Of a stretch of 64,000 nucleotides of DNA, positions 46,658-57,795 are shown piece after piece. Origin of the DNA: Gautieria morchelliformis (lineage: Eukaryota > Basidiomycota > Agaricomycetes > Gomphales > Gomphaceae). A program made the position numbers and the translations under genes. The notes beneath the pieces are model-generated. The model saw nothing but the letters and a program-made list of their open reading frames with translations. It made no database searches and was not told where the DNA came from. Where the stretch lies: the NCBI GenBank assembly GCA_015179125.1, contig WHVA01000163.1, positions 1-64,000 of the forward strand, written 5' to 3'. Every line of letters starts with the position of its first letter. Positions within the stretch are counted from its first letter, which is position 1.

Positions 46658-46986
46658 TGTTGGTAAGGCAAGTCGAACTTGGTCGGGTTATGCCGATTCA
46701 TAATAGGCGGCTTGCCGCACTGCACCATCAACAACACCACGCACCACAGACACTTCAGCCTCTCTTGGTTCGGCACTCGTCTTCCATATGAACTTGCCCC
46801 GGGCTTCGAAGCATCCGCTGACCCTGTTCTTCAATCGCACCTTTTCGCTTAGCTCCACAGGCTCGCCGTCAAGTACCAGCAGCTCCCTGTCAACTCCCCC
46901 ATAACCCCAGTGGCCAACTTCCGTGAGTATCCCAGCCTGTATTCCTCATACCAGGGTGTCTGACCACTCGACTCCCACAGAGCGCC

Positions 46987-47569
46987 ATGGCCCAGGCACA
47001 TTCGTGTCCCAGGGCACGCGTACCTGCACCCACACCCGCACCCGCATCCGCCGCTGCCCGCTTCCCCACCACCCCGTCCTCCTACACCAGCTGGCCCACC
47101 TCCGCCCCCGCGTCCTTCGCGTTGCCGCCCAACCCGTCCCTGCACCCGTACTTGCACCTGCACCCGTACCTGCACCCGCACCCGCACCTGCACCTGCACC
47201 CACACCCACACCCGCACCTGCACCTGCACCCGCCGCCGCCCGCTCCCCCACCACCCCTTCCTCCTACACCAGCTCGCCCACCCCAGCACCTCCGCGCCCC
47301 TCACCCCACCGCATACGCATGCGCCCCCGCGGTTTCCGAGCTCAAGAACGTGTCAGGATCGGCGAAGTTGCCTTATGGTGCATTGGCACTCGGTGCGGAA
47401 GGGATCAAAGATTTCGGTGCTTATGCTACACAGGAGGAAATCCGACATTGAGAATAAACACCTACCGTCAGATCTCACTGATCCAATGTCAGAAGAAGCT
47501 AAGCCCTTCCTCTCCAATCCTATGACACCCTCTTCTGGAGATTCTCCTGTAGTGGGTTCTCACCATTAG
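46987..47569 (+). pseudogene. Right-TIR copy of the Pro/His-rich frame, frameshifted
   Basis: It mirrors 39857-40672. A PYLH/PHPHLHLH repeat is followed by SELKNVSGSAKLPYGALALG, then a one-base shift near 47400, then MLHRRKSDIENKHLPSDLTD and SEEAKPFLSNPM in the next frame, stop at 47567-47569. The left copy keeps one frame. The sequence upstream of the repeat differs from the left copy, so homology ends within the minisatellite. Confidence 0.5.
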
Positions 47570-47840
47570 TACAAAGTAGCAAACAAAATTAAAACCTGCA
47601 TTGAACTACATACAGTAAGCTAAGCTTGACATTGTTCCCCCCTCAGCACCCAAAATGCAAAATAAAAAATGCTTGTTTTATTCGGATTTTTTAGTTCTAT
47701 GCCCTAGCTATGGTCCACATAGCTTCAGAGATGAAATTTCAAGCGAATCAGAGCGATATCAAGCAAGATATCGTTGTTCGAAGTTTGCGCGCTAAAACGG
47801 AAGCAAATCCAACGCGCGCCTTAGGTACTGCAAACGGGTG
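47226..47840. repeat. Right terminal inverted repeat
   Basis: The inverted partner of 39586-40200, ending ggtactgcaaacgggtg at 47840. It carries the outward-facing ATG context mirrored at the left end. Confidence 0.9.
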
Positions 47841-47852
47841 CAAATATGTGCT

Positions 47853-48370
47853 TCAAGTAGCAATAAACCTTACCACAGTGGGAGATTGGAAGCACGAGGC
47901 GAAAGACGCATGGGTGAGCAAGAACGGAGCGGAGACATCCTTGATGATAAACTCAGACCTCTCCATTGGAAAATTGGTGTCGAGGGTGACATATGCCGCA
48001 CCTGACTTGAGCACCGCAAGCAGGGATACTACGAGCTCGATGGAACGATTCATGTAAACCGAGACAACTGATCCAGGACCACAGGGAAGCTGCTCGCAAC
48101 TATATTGGCAGCACGATTCAGCTCCAAGTACATCATGCTATCACCTGTTTCGAATTGCACCGCTACGCTGCAAGGGATTCATACCTCCTGCTCCTCAAAC
48201 AGTGCATGAATGAGCCCTTCTCGGGGTGTGAGACTGGGGAGCACCTTCTGGAGAATGAATTCTCTCTCCACAGCTCCAATGAGATCCACCCGAGCATCCA
48301 GCTCAGTCTTGGTATCAACTCTGAGTATGTGCTCCAAAGTGGAGAGACAGTGGTCAAGCAACACATGGAC
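47853..48370 (-). pseudogene. NRPS adenylation domain, N-terminal piece (interrupted)
   Basis: On the minus strand, in order: LDHCLSTLEHILRV, EREFILQKVLPSLTPREGLI then HALFEEQ (end of condensation domain / linker), IPCSVAVQFETGDSMMYLEL then NRAANIVASSF (start of the A domain), and LLAVLKSGAAYVTLD with FPMERSEFI and PFLLTHASF (A2 region). The order is correct but frames change at least twice and a TGA lies 12 bases before the element terminus. With the piece at 38916-39585 it forms one A domain, missing only a few residues at the join. The gene was decaying, or decayed after insertion. Confidence 0.8.
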
Positions 48371-49560
48371 TTTGGCCTGTAGACATACCTATTGCCGCAA
48401 TGAGCATTAAGTATAACTTCTGTCCTGAAAACGAACATCCAAAATTGATGGTGTGGGTGCGTGGATCCAATGCGGCCGAGGCTCAGCGCTGCCATCGCAT
48501 CTGCGACGAATGCGGCAATGAAGCCAGCCACATTCTGTTACCTCAATAGGAAAGGATTCCATGCGACTATTATAGTGCACGGGATGGGTCCTCCATCTGT
48601 GGGACAAAACCAGCAAAAGGGACATCCGCACCATAAGGACGGTGTCGAACAGCTTCTGTTATGTAACTGGCCCTACCGAACAAATTGACTATCGTGAATC
48701 ATATTGCCCAGATGGCTGAACAGTGGCTTACCACCTTCATTGTATCCAATAAGTCCAGGCTGCACCAAGAAGTTGGGCCATAGAGTAAGCATCGTGATAC
48801 TGATTGAAGGTGTCAGCTTAGCTAGAAAGCGGCATAATCCGTCCTTATTATTGATTTTTCCCGCTGTGTGATTTGCATGTAAGAGTATTTGTACAGTATA
48901 CCAGTCAACTACCATGTATGAAGTCTAGATTGTCTAACAATAAGTATAGAACACCAGTTGTATATGGCCGTGCGGAGACCCGGAGTCAAAATGCAAATCG
49001 CGAAATCGAAGCGCGACCATGCGGCCAACCTCACATGGTCCTATCTAGGGCATCCATGAAACCCTCAGATTACAGCTTCGGAACTACCACACCAGCACCC
49101 GGCGACAATCTCGAAACCACCAACGCATGGGGACGCGTGTATGCAGCTGGTGTCATGCGCCTATATATGCACCAAGGTGCATTTCATGATGTTGCTCTTT
49201 TGCGTCTAATGTCGTAGCTGAAACCTGCGATCTAACAGGACCCGTACGTCGCAGGGGTGACATATTCAATGACCAATTGGCTTGCGCCCTCCACTGATGC
49301 CTTTTCCCCTGTCATTGTTGCAGAAGTCTTGTGGCTGAAAATCAGAGACATTCTTGGAATGTAGGCCCTCAAGGATAATGTTGCTCTTGGATGTAAACGA
49401 AGGCATCAGGGTCCTTCTATGTTGCTTGCATATAATCTACTTGGAGCGCAACCACAACTGAGTGTAACAGGTAAATGTATTGCAAGCTGCTATGAGTTAC
49501 ATTCTACGCTGCCCTCAGCTACGTGGTCCTCTGTGCATGCCACAGCAGTGGTCCCAGGTC
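48371..49560. other. No gene recognised; dispersed repeat at 49371-49424
   Basis: Upstream flank of the NRPS relic. Apart from the roughly 54-base block shared with 33741-33795, nothing is supported. A plus-strand frame at 48873-49217 has no recognisable motif. Confidence 0.45.
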
Positions 49561-49887
49561 CTAGGGCGTCAGCATCTGGTCGAGGTTTCCACTCACGACC
49601 CCCTTGCCGTCCGGCGTGAACGCGACGCTGTTCACGCTGTCATTGTGCCCCAGGACATGGTCCATCAGCTGCCTCGTCTGCATGTCCCACAGCTGGACGA
49701 TCGTGTGAAGAGAGCCTGTGGCGACGAGGGGGCCGTCCGGCGAGATCGTGATGGAGGTCACGCCCGCATCGACATGCGCGTGAAAAGTTTGAGAGCAAGG
49801 CCGATGCCGCCGATCAACATCCGCCACCCAAAACAGAAATAACCACGCACATCCGTGGCACAGCGCCATATCATATATATGCGCCAT
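49561..49887 (-). pseudogene. WD40 repeat fragment, TUP1-like
   Basis: One frame reads GVTSITISPDGPLVATGSLH then TIVQLWDMQTRQLM, HVLGHNDSVNSVAFTPDGKG and VVSGNLDQM. These are two adjacent WD40 blades whose wording resembles the repressor TUP1. No N-terminal tetramerisation helix, no further blades and no splice-supported extension are present. The Copia element begins 26 bases upstream of its first codon (25 bases between), and nothing WD40-like lies beyond it, so the fragment was probably already truncated. Confidence 0.6.
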
Positions 49888-49912
49888 CTGTCATAGATCG
49901 ACACGATGGATG

Positions 49913-50135
49913 TGTGGGACGAAGGAGATATAATGATCTGTTATTCTATGATCTCAAGTAGATCGTTCTTCCTTATATACAAAATATGATGTCCGTTTGT
50001 ATTACCAATCTCTTCGAGCTGCTGTGCCGATGCGATGCCGGTGCACCAGTAACCCGGGGTCGAGAGCGATCTCGAACCTCCGGCTAAATGCGTGCCGGCT
50101 CTGCCTCGGCGGTGTCATCGTCCCGATTACTAACA
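49913..50135 (-). repeat. Copia 3' LTR (223 bp)
   Basis: On the plus strand it starts tgtgggacgaaggagatata and ends cgtcccgattactaaca. Identical to 54185-54407. The polyprotein stop codon at 50084 lies inside it. Confidence 0.95.
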
Positions 50136-53100
50136 CTCCCCCTCAGCGAGAAGTCCCTTCGGCAAAATCCTAATTTCCCTAATAGATACCTGTGTTGATG
50201 TAAATCCAATCCCTTTGTAAATATGTCCGCTATGTTCTCCTTCGTCGGTACGTACGTAAGTGATGCCTCGTGAGAGGCCACTTTCTCGCGGATGAAATGA
50301 TATGCGACATTGATGTGTTTGGTACGCGCATGATACGTTGCGTCATGCGATAGTGTAATGGCGCCTAGATTGTCTGATCGAAGTGACGTGGGCTGGGTTT
50401 GATCGATTCCAAGTTCCTCGATAAAACGCCTCAGCCAGATTAATTGCTTGGCGCCCTCGGTAAGTGCCATGTATTCGGCCTCCGTGGTAGATAGTGCGAT
50501 CGTTCGCTGCTTCTTCGAGCTCCATGCGATAGCTCCCCCTCCTAGTATAGCTACATAGCCGCTAATAGATAGTGCGTCGTTTCTATTAGCATAATCCAAG
50601 TCGACAAATATTTCGAGGTCGAGACCAGCGTCTCGTCGGAAGATTATGCCGTCGTCACGTGACCCCTTGAGGTACCTGAGCGCGTGCTTGATCGCCGTCC
50701 AGTGCTCGGTTCCGTAAGTAGTAGTGAATTGGCTCAAGTGTTGTACGGTAAAAGCCAAATCAGGTCGCGTGCTGAGTGCTGCATACATGAGTGATCCGAC
50801 CGCCTTAGCATAGGGTACTTCGGTAGTTGGACCTGTCGAGTCCATGGGTGTCGTGAGTTTGATCATTTTATGCAGAGGTGTAGATACGGAATGTGCTGTT
50901 GTCATGTTGAATCGATCGAGTATGATGTCGATGTAATGCCCTTGTGACATGATCAGTGTTCCCTCATCCCTATTCCTCTCAACTCTAATTCCCAAGATTT
51001 TCTTCATTTCTCCTAAATCTGTTAAAGGGAATTTCCCATGAAGCTCCCCCTTGAGCTTAATCATCCCTCCTTTGGAGTCAGCAAATAGTCCAAAGTCGTC
51101 CACATATACTGATATGACTTCGATTGAGTCCTTATCTTGTCTGATGTAGACGCATTCATCGGCTGTACTTTGATGGAAGCCGAGATCGAGTAGTAATTTG
51201 CGTAAGCGCTGATGCCAAGCTCGCCCCGATTGCTTGAGTCCGTAGAGCGCTCTGTATATTCTTAGAACGCGTCCAGATCCATCGTCAAAACCGTCGGGCT
51301 GGCGCATGTAGATCTCCTCATCTATGGTTGAATTGAGGTAGGCGCCTTTGACATCCATCATTTCGATTTCCCAATCGAGTGTGTTTGCGATCGCTAATAG
51401 AACACGTAGTGAATCGAATTTGACCACGGGTGAGGTTATCTCGTAGTAATCCATCCCTGGCCTCTGTGTGAATCCTTGAGCCACAACCCTTGCTTTAGCC
51501 TTATCGAATTGTCCGTCCGGTTGTGTTTTGACAGCGTATACCCATCGGCAACCGATAGCTACTCGTCCGGGTGGTAGTTCTGTTAGCTCCCATGTTCCTA
51601 ACGTCTTGTGTTGGTCCATCTCAATTTCCATCGCTTTCTCCCAGATCGGCGCATCATCACGTGATACCGCCGCTCTGTAATTCTCAGGTTCAGTGACGAT
51701 TTCTTTCGTTATGTAAACCTGCTCGGTGCGTCCTGAATTATTCAGTTTCCGGTAATCCGGTCTCTGAGTGATACGTGCGCTCCGTCGGATCTGTGGAGCT
51801 GGCGCTTGTTCAGGTGGATCAGGAACGGGTGTTGTCTGGGGTGATGACGTCTGTGGGGTAGATGTGATCGGGTCCGGCACATGCTCGCGCGGTGAGTGCT
51901 CCCCCTCGAGCGGTGCCGTGTCGTCATCGTCGTTATCTGGGATAGGGTAGAGTCGGTTGTCATTTTCGTCAAATGTAATGTTCCTAGAGACTTGAACGTG
52001 CTTTGAGGCTTTATTGTAGTACCTCCAGGCTTTTGCATGTTCAGCTACTCCGACGAATATATGTTCTTCTGCCTTTGGATCAAGTTTGGCTCGACGTTGA
52101 TCCGGCACCATAACCCAACAATTTGTCCCGAATTCCTCTAGACGTGCTAGGTTCGGCTTCTTGCCGAATAGTGCTTGGAACGGCGTTGCGTCATCTCCAA
52201 GCGCTCGCGTGGGTGATCAATTTTTGATATAACACGCGTAAGCCACGGCCTCGGGCCAGAGTATTTTTGGCAGGTTCTTGGCAAATATCATTGCCCGTGC
52301 GTGCTCGAGTAAGGTCCGGTTGAGTCGTTCGGCAATTCCATTCTGGGCTGGGGAGTATGGAGCTGTGGTCTCCATGATAATGCCATATTTTGCACAAAAT
52401 TCCTTGAAATTTTTATTGACATATTCCCCTCCATTATCCGAGCGAAACCTCTTCAGTTTCTGACCTGTTTGGGTCTCGAGGAATGCCTTGTACGTCTCGA
52501 AGTGTTTGAGCGCTTCATCTTTGGTGCTCCCAAAATAGATTACGGTGTACCTCGATTTGATGTCCGTGAAAGAATAAAAGTACTTTTCACGTGATGGTCC
52601 CTCGGTCTGGGCAGGCCCCCATACATCGGATACTGTTAGATCACCGACCTGTTCTACAGTGTCCTCGGCTCTTTTGGGGAACGGCTCCACATGCCGCTTG
52701 CCTTGTATGCATGCTTTGCACTGGCTCGGCTCGTTTGACTCGTCGATCTCAAGTCCGGTGACTAGATCGTTAGATTTCAACATCTTTATAGAATTTATGT
52801 TGACGTGCCCGAGTATCCTGTGCCATTTGTCCCATGACCGTCCTTTTGCCGCTGCGGCAAAGTCCCGTGCCTCGACTGATCGAGTGACCCGTGCCTTCAT
52901 ACAGAATAGCCGCCCACGCTTCTGTCCCTGTGCGAAGGTAACTCCGGCGCGTGATTTGAATTCGACGCCGGTGCCTGAAAATGTGGCCGTGTTGCCCTTA
53001 TCAGTTAAACGCCCTACGCTGATAAGGTTGTTCGGCGCATCTGGTGCGTGTTTGACGTCACGTAGCTCGATCGTGTTCGTCTTGGCGCCGATCTTGAATT

Positions 53101-54105
53101 CCATGTATATAGTGCCTCGGCCTTGTGTATGTAGTACCGCACCGGGTGAAATTCCTTCGATTTCTGATGGTTCCTCGGCATAGCTAGCGAAATCATTTCG
53201 GCTTCTAGCTATGTGTGTTGTTGCCGCTGAATCGGCTAACCAGTCGGATGCGGATATAGCACTGTATGCTACCTCCTTAGATACAAATGCGAAGTCCTTT
53301 TCTTCTGCTTGTTTGACTGTTTCTTTGTTCCCTGATTTGAACCATTTCGGTGCTTGGCCCTCCTTGCCGCCACCTTTCGCCCAACAGTCCTTCACGTAAT
53401 GACCCTTCTTGCCGCAATTTCGGCACTTTCCCTTTGTTGCTCCTGAGTCATCTTTCCTGGTCCTGTGACGTTGTTGCGCCTTAAGCGCCGTCTGCCGTGC
53501 CGATCCAGCTTTCCATGCTCGATCCTCATCGAGGACCCGAGCTATTAATATATCAGCTGTTGTCCCGGCTCCACTGGCGTTTACTGCCGTAATAAACGCC
53601 GACCAAGAATCTGGTAATGACGTCAGCAACGTGTTCGAGAACTCGGTGTCACTGATGTAATGCCCCCGCGCATTCAGTTCCTGTTGAATGCCGCGGAGCT
53701 TGCGTACGTGCTCCTCCATGTTCGCGCCGTCCTCGGCAAGCGTCCGGAAGAAGTCTCTTCGGAGATTTACAATCCCCACTGCTCCCTTAGATTCGAATAT
53801 TGCTTGTAGACTAGTCCATACAGCAAACGCAGACATCGTCTGATTGATGTAAACTAGTTGTTCATCGGCAACTCTGAGGCAAATCTCTTTTCTAGCTTTC
53901 TTGTCCTTCCTTCTCCAATCGTCGATCTCCTGCTGCTCGGTCGCAGTGACGTTGTCGGCATCTGCCGGTCTCGGTTCCGTCTCCCTGCCGATAGCCACGT
54001 CCCACAGATCTGAGTCATCGAGTATCCACTCGAGCCGCCGGCGCCACGCCGCGTAATTATCCCCGTTCAAGGATCGATCTTGTACGTGTTATTGCTACTC
54101 GACAT
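50084..54105 (-). CDS. Copia Gag-Pol polyprotein, one nonsense codon and one frame break
   Basis: Domains in order are typical of Copia. Gag: GDNYAAWRRRLEWIL and zinc knuckle CRNCGKKGHYVKDC. Protease: LADSAATTHIA. GAG-pre-integrase: WHRILGHVNINSIKML. Integrase: FRSDNGGEYVN and YSPAQNGIAERLNRTLLEHA. Reverse transcriptase: RARVVAQGFTQRPGMDY-like ARVVAQGFTQRPGMDYYE and VYVDDFGLF. RNase H: DLDYAN, STTEAEYMALTEGAKQLIWL and HARTKHINVAYHFIRE. The ATG at 54105 (MSSSNNTYKIDP) is one base out of frame with LNGDNY; CCTT where CCTTT would keep frame. A TGA at 52217-52219 replaces the Arg codon of the usual NRSPT motif (CGA to TGA). Otherwise the frame is open throughout. Confidence 0.93.
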
Positions 54106-54184
54106 CGTTGATCGGTATTGAGTTATTGGAGTATGGAGCGTAGTTAGATTTGTAGTAGTTTAGTTATGCGCGGGGCCCATAACC

Positions 54185-54407
54185 TGTGGGACGAAGGAGA
54201 TATAATGATCTGTTATTCTATGATCTCAAGTAGATCGTTCTTCCTTATATACAAAATATGATGTCCGTTTGTATTACCAATCTCTTCGAGCTGCTGTGCC
54301 GATGCGATGCCGGTGCACCAGTAACCCGGGGTCGAGAGCGATCTCGAACCTCCGGCTAAATGCGTGCCGGCTCTGCCTCGGCGGTGTCATCGTCCCGATT
54401 ACTAACA
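54185..54407 (-). repeat. Copia 5' LTR (223 bp)
   Basis: Identical to 49913-50135; on the minus strand transcription of the element would start here. It is followed by the primer binding site. Confidence 0.95.
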
Positions 54408-54412
54408 GGATG

Positions 54413-55053
54413 TGCCCCAGACGCCTTCTGGGCGACTTCACGTGAGCAAGCGCATGACCAATTATGTAACAATAAAGCTTACTTATGTAAGCTTGTGATC
54501 AAGGACGCAGTAACCACTGGCACAATCCGATATCTTTGATGGATATCGATAGTTCGATTCAATTTGATGTCACTCCCGGGTATTTGGAGGTTCAAGTTAC
54601 CATGCTGGGATCATCACGGAAACTAATTACTCACTGCTACCCTGGTTTATGTAGACCTCGGGATACGGATTCCGACCGCAACCACCAAGCCCTAAAACGC
54701 GGTGATGTAGGCTGGTCGAAGCCGCGGAATGGCGCGATGAATGTCCATCCATGATACGTACTAGCCTCCGCTCAGAACTGCCCAGGCGCTTTAACGTGCC
54801 AGTTGTCAGACAAGATGTAAGCGACTATAGAGTATACGAGGCGCGGTTGTGTACACATCTGATATCAGTCGTCCCTTTTGGGAAAAATACCGTCACGCGA
54901 CTCACGCCTTGGTCCTGGTGCTCCCGGGGCAGGCGCAACTGAGGTCAATGACCAGGCATCTACTTTTATACTTTGTTTAAAATATCTCGATCGCCGCCAA
55001 GGCACACTGTGGCAGACTACCAAGCTCTTTTCCCCCATCTCCACCTCCCCAAG
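54413..55053. other. No gene seen upstream of the membrane protein gene
   Basis: No coding motif. It includes the presumed promoter of the following gene. Confidence 0.4.
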
Positions 55054-56602
55054 ATGGCGGACAACTCAATAGAGGCATATCTCCGTGTCGCAGCCATGGC
55101 CATCGCTCTGTATGAGTAAGTTTTGATCTCTTCTTCTGATGTTCCCGACGGGTGATATAAAATTGGTCACCGTACAGCGCGCTGTGGACGATACCAGCAG
55201 AGATATCGCTGTATCGTGAACAGACCTCACTCAGGAGAATGACGTGCGTCACCCTTGACGCCGTCCTATACGACTGCTAACCCGACGCTGGTGACCTTGA
55301 TACGCAGACGCGCCTGTATACTGTTCATTATACTTCGATATGCTTCTATCATTGTCATCGTGGTGTCCAATGTCGGCTTCTTCGGAGAGATATTTACGGT
55401 GTCAGCATGTCATAAATACTATCTAGTGTCACCGACGTTCAAAGGTCTTCGTTAAACGGGTGTTGTTCCACAGCTGCTTATCCGTCGTTTAGGTGTACAA
55501 TTGACGGCATCTCAATTAATTCTAGCCATACGAACCATTGCGATTGCGAGACAGACGCGATGGGCAGTATGGACGGTGTCCATCCTGTTGGTAATCACAG
55601 TTACGGTCAGTAATACAATATATATTTCCCCGTTACATAACTCACCCTACACGATTTCAGGTAGAGATCTTTTCCACTTTCTGGGGCCGTGTCCCATTCC
55701 AAGAACCCAAAGGCGTACAATATGTCCGTGTGCCATTTGCCATCTTTATTTGTCAGAGAGCTGACTCCAAGGCTCGGCACAGGCTAATTGCACGCCGGGT
55801 AATGTTAAATCATTACAAATTGCCTGGGTGAACTACCTAGCGGCAATATTGTATGATATAACCTGCCTATGTATTGCCACAGGCTTCATTGTTGACCAGA
55901 GACGGATGCAGCCTAAACACCAGTGAGCTCTCCTTCTCTTCATCGCTCCAGCATTGACGTATAAATAACAAATCAGCATTGACGGTCTCTCAAAGATGCT
56001 TCTTCAGGAGGGCATACTCTACTTCATTTTGATTACAGGCAAGCTCCAAGCCGAATGCCTATTTTGTTCCAACGTTCTCATATGTCAGCAGCTGTTAACC
56101 TGCTCAATCTTGTCCTATATGCCACGGGCTCTGAAAAACTCCAGACATCTGGGTACGTGTGTCCACATGCCACGGTAAGGAGAAAATAGTAAATATTCTC
56201 CTTCAGAGCTACCCTGGGTTATGCTCTTACATGGATACTGAGTCAGCGTCTGATCATTCACCTCCGAGGCGAGTCGCACTCGCATGCCATATTACTGAGC
56301 GATGTGCATAACTTCACCTCGAACCAGAATTTCGGACCACGATACGTCCACCGGAACACCCTCCACCCGTCAACAATAATCCACCCAAATCCGGTTTCTT
56401 CATGGCATCCCATACTAAAGCCGACAAGGTCGAGCTTGGTGTTCAGGTCACTATTGAAGAAAATGTCAAAGTGGATTATGATCAAGACATAGCCGGAGGC
56501 CTGGTGAGTCAACATTGGATCACAGCTGCAAGAATAGAGAGGCAGCATCGACAACGAGAGGATCGAGCGAGGACGGCCTGTGAGGGAACGGGCGTCGAGT
56601 AG
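55054..56602 (+). CDS. DUF6533-like seven-helix membrane protein
   Basis: A family of unknown function, abundant in Agaricomycetes, with an N-terminal DUF6533-type helix pair and about seven membrane segments. The start at 55054 gives MADNSIEAYLRVAAMAIALY, then after an intron LWTIPAEISLYREQTS, FIILRYASIIVIVVSNVGFF, SQLILAIRTIAIARQTRWAV, T-VSILLVITVTV, VNYLAAILYDITCLCIATGF, LLQEGILYFILIT and VSAAVNLLNLVLYATGSEKL, and a last helix TLGYALTWILSQRLIIHLRG. A hydrophilic tail follows (VELGVQVTIEENVKVDYDQD) and ends by 56602. About six introns. Stops seen in single frames coincide with introns; the tail frame is the least certain. Confidence 0.7.
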
Positions 56603-57229
56603 CTCGGCAGAGCTCGGCGCTGGGAGGAGGGGTCCGTGCCTGTAACCACTGTACTTGAAACATGGTACATATATTGTCCAGTATGTACTTTGTCTTAGAC
56701 GCTACCCTACGCTACATACAAGATACGCGCCGTTTCGATAAATACACCGACATAGCACCCTCCCGAGAGGACTGAAACATCCCTAAGCCTACCGTTCTCT
56801 GCACACATAATCAAATACTCACGTTCGCTGCACAGTATACACCCATCCTCCGTCTCGGCTCGTTTTCTGCCGACCATATTCTAAAGAGGGATTGGCCCTC
56901 TTGTGCCTCCCCGGCCAACTTTAATACACCCCAGTCCTTCTGCTATTCCACTTCTTCGTTCTCAGCTTTTTGCCACGCCCTACTCCTCCCACTTAGATAA
57001 CTGCGCCCGCAGGCCACATGCACTGGAGATGCGGGGAGTTTTGACCGCTGCTGGGGGACCAGCAGCGGGATCCCTCCGCGGCAAGAGATAAAAGATCGAG
57101 TGATGCAATCATCATCTAAAAGCGCGACAGGTTTAGAACCGTGTCTCCCGCCCCAATTGGGGTCAGGTGCATCTGCGGGCGCTCGCAGCTCTACTACATT
57201 GTCCTTTCACTTCAATTCCCACTATTATC
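56603..57229. other. No gene seen
   Basis: Intergenic, mildly GC-rich with Pro/Arg-coding frames but no motifs. Confidence 0.4.
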
Positions 57230-57795
57230 ACGTTAGGGCAGCTACTGTATCATGTAGATAAAGTGCACCATAAATGCTCAGCGCTTCATGCACTATAATT
57301 GAGTTTCTCTCTCTCTCTCTCTCTAGGGAGTAAGTGGTTCCATCAATTGTATAAGTATCAGTAGCTACCGGGTCATGTATTTTATTACTCGTGTCTTTAG
57401 GTACAGTATAAACTAGTGTTCGTCTTCGATGCTAGGGATTTATTACTTGTGTCTTTAGGTTATGGGCCCGGCCCTACCTATTAGCGTAACAATCAGTAAA
57501 TATGACAAGCCTCGAAGAAATGAAGGACTATCATGCGAGCTCAGGGAGTGCTTTTCAAGTATTCCCAAAGCTTCGTGGTGATAACTATTTTTCTTGGTGC
57601 ACGAGTATGGAAGTCGTTGAATCAATGGGAGGTGGTGATGGGAACGTATACCCCACCGGCTCATGCCTTTGCAGATGCTCCAATGGCTGATGAATTGCCA
57701 AGGGAACGGGCCTGGGAAGGTAACAGAAACTTGTGGAAGGAAATGGAAACTTGTGAAAGGAAATGGTTGTGGAAGGAAATGCGTGAACCCTGACA
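57230..57795 (+). mobile_element. Copia remnant on the plus strand: LTR end, primer site, start of gag
   Basis: A (CT)n tract (57305-57324) and two copies of gtgtctttaggt precede gttatgggcccgg at 57459-57471, a primer site like that of the complete Copia. A gag start follows: MTSLEEMKDYHASSGSAFQV then FPKLRGDNYFSW, and in another frame VWKSLNQWEVVMGTYTPPAH. Homology stops at about 57795, where a minus-strand Copia begins. The left border of the LTR is uncertain. Confidence 0.65.

Larger units (their letters stand above)
39586..47840. mobile_element. 8.26-kb element with ~615-bp terminal inverted repeats, inserted in an NRPS gene
   Basis: Left end 39586 onward and right end 47840 backward share cacccrtttgcagtacctaa and continue, nearly identical, for about 615 bases into a 12-base minisatellite. 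They include a common block of about 250 bases with no difference I could find. The NRPS reading text breaks exactly at both outer ends. No target duplication is seen (agttatta left, caaatatg right), so a flanking deletion or mutation is likely. Contents: a Tc1/mariner transposase gene (plus), a FunK1 kinase relic and a SAM-like gene (minus), and outward-facing Pro/His-rich frames within the TIRs. I do not recognise the family. Whether the mariner gene drives it or is a nested passenger is open. Confidence 0.8.
49908..54412 (-). mobile_element. Complete Ty1/Copia retrotransposon, 4,495 bp, with 5-bp target duplication
   Basis: The element is 49913-54407, flanked by ggatg on both sides (49908-49912, 54408-54412). 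The two 223-bp LTRs are identical by inspection, implying recent insertion. A primer binding site ggttatgggccccgcgc adjoins the 5' LTR (about 54168-54184) and a purine tract (complement of ctccccctca, 50136-50145) adjoins the 3' LTR. One polyprotein gene fills the interior on the minus strand. Confidence 0.96.

Noticed and set aside
46849..47304. Long Gly/Val/Arg-rich minus-strand frames
   Set aside because: Antisense translations of the GC-rich minisatellite in the right TIR.
57120..57200. Possible tRNA-like segment
   Set aside because: No cloverleaf with a credible anticodon or T-loop could be drawn.
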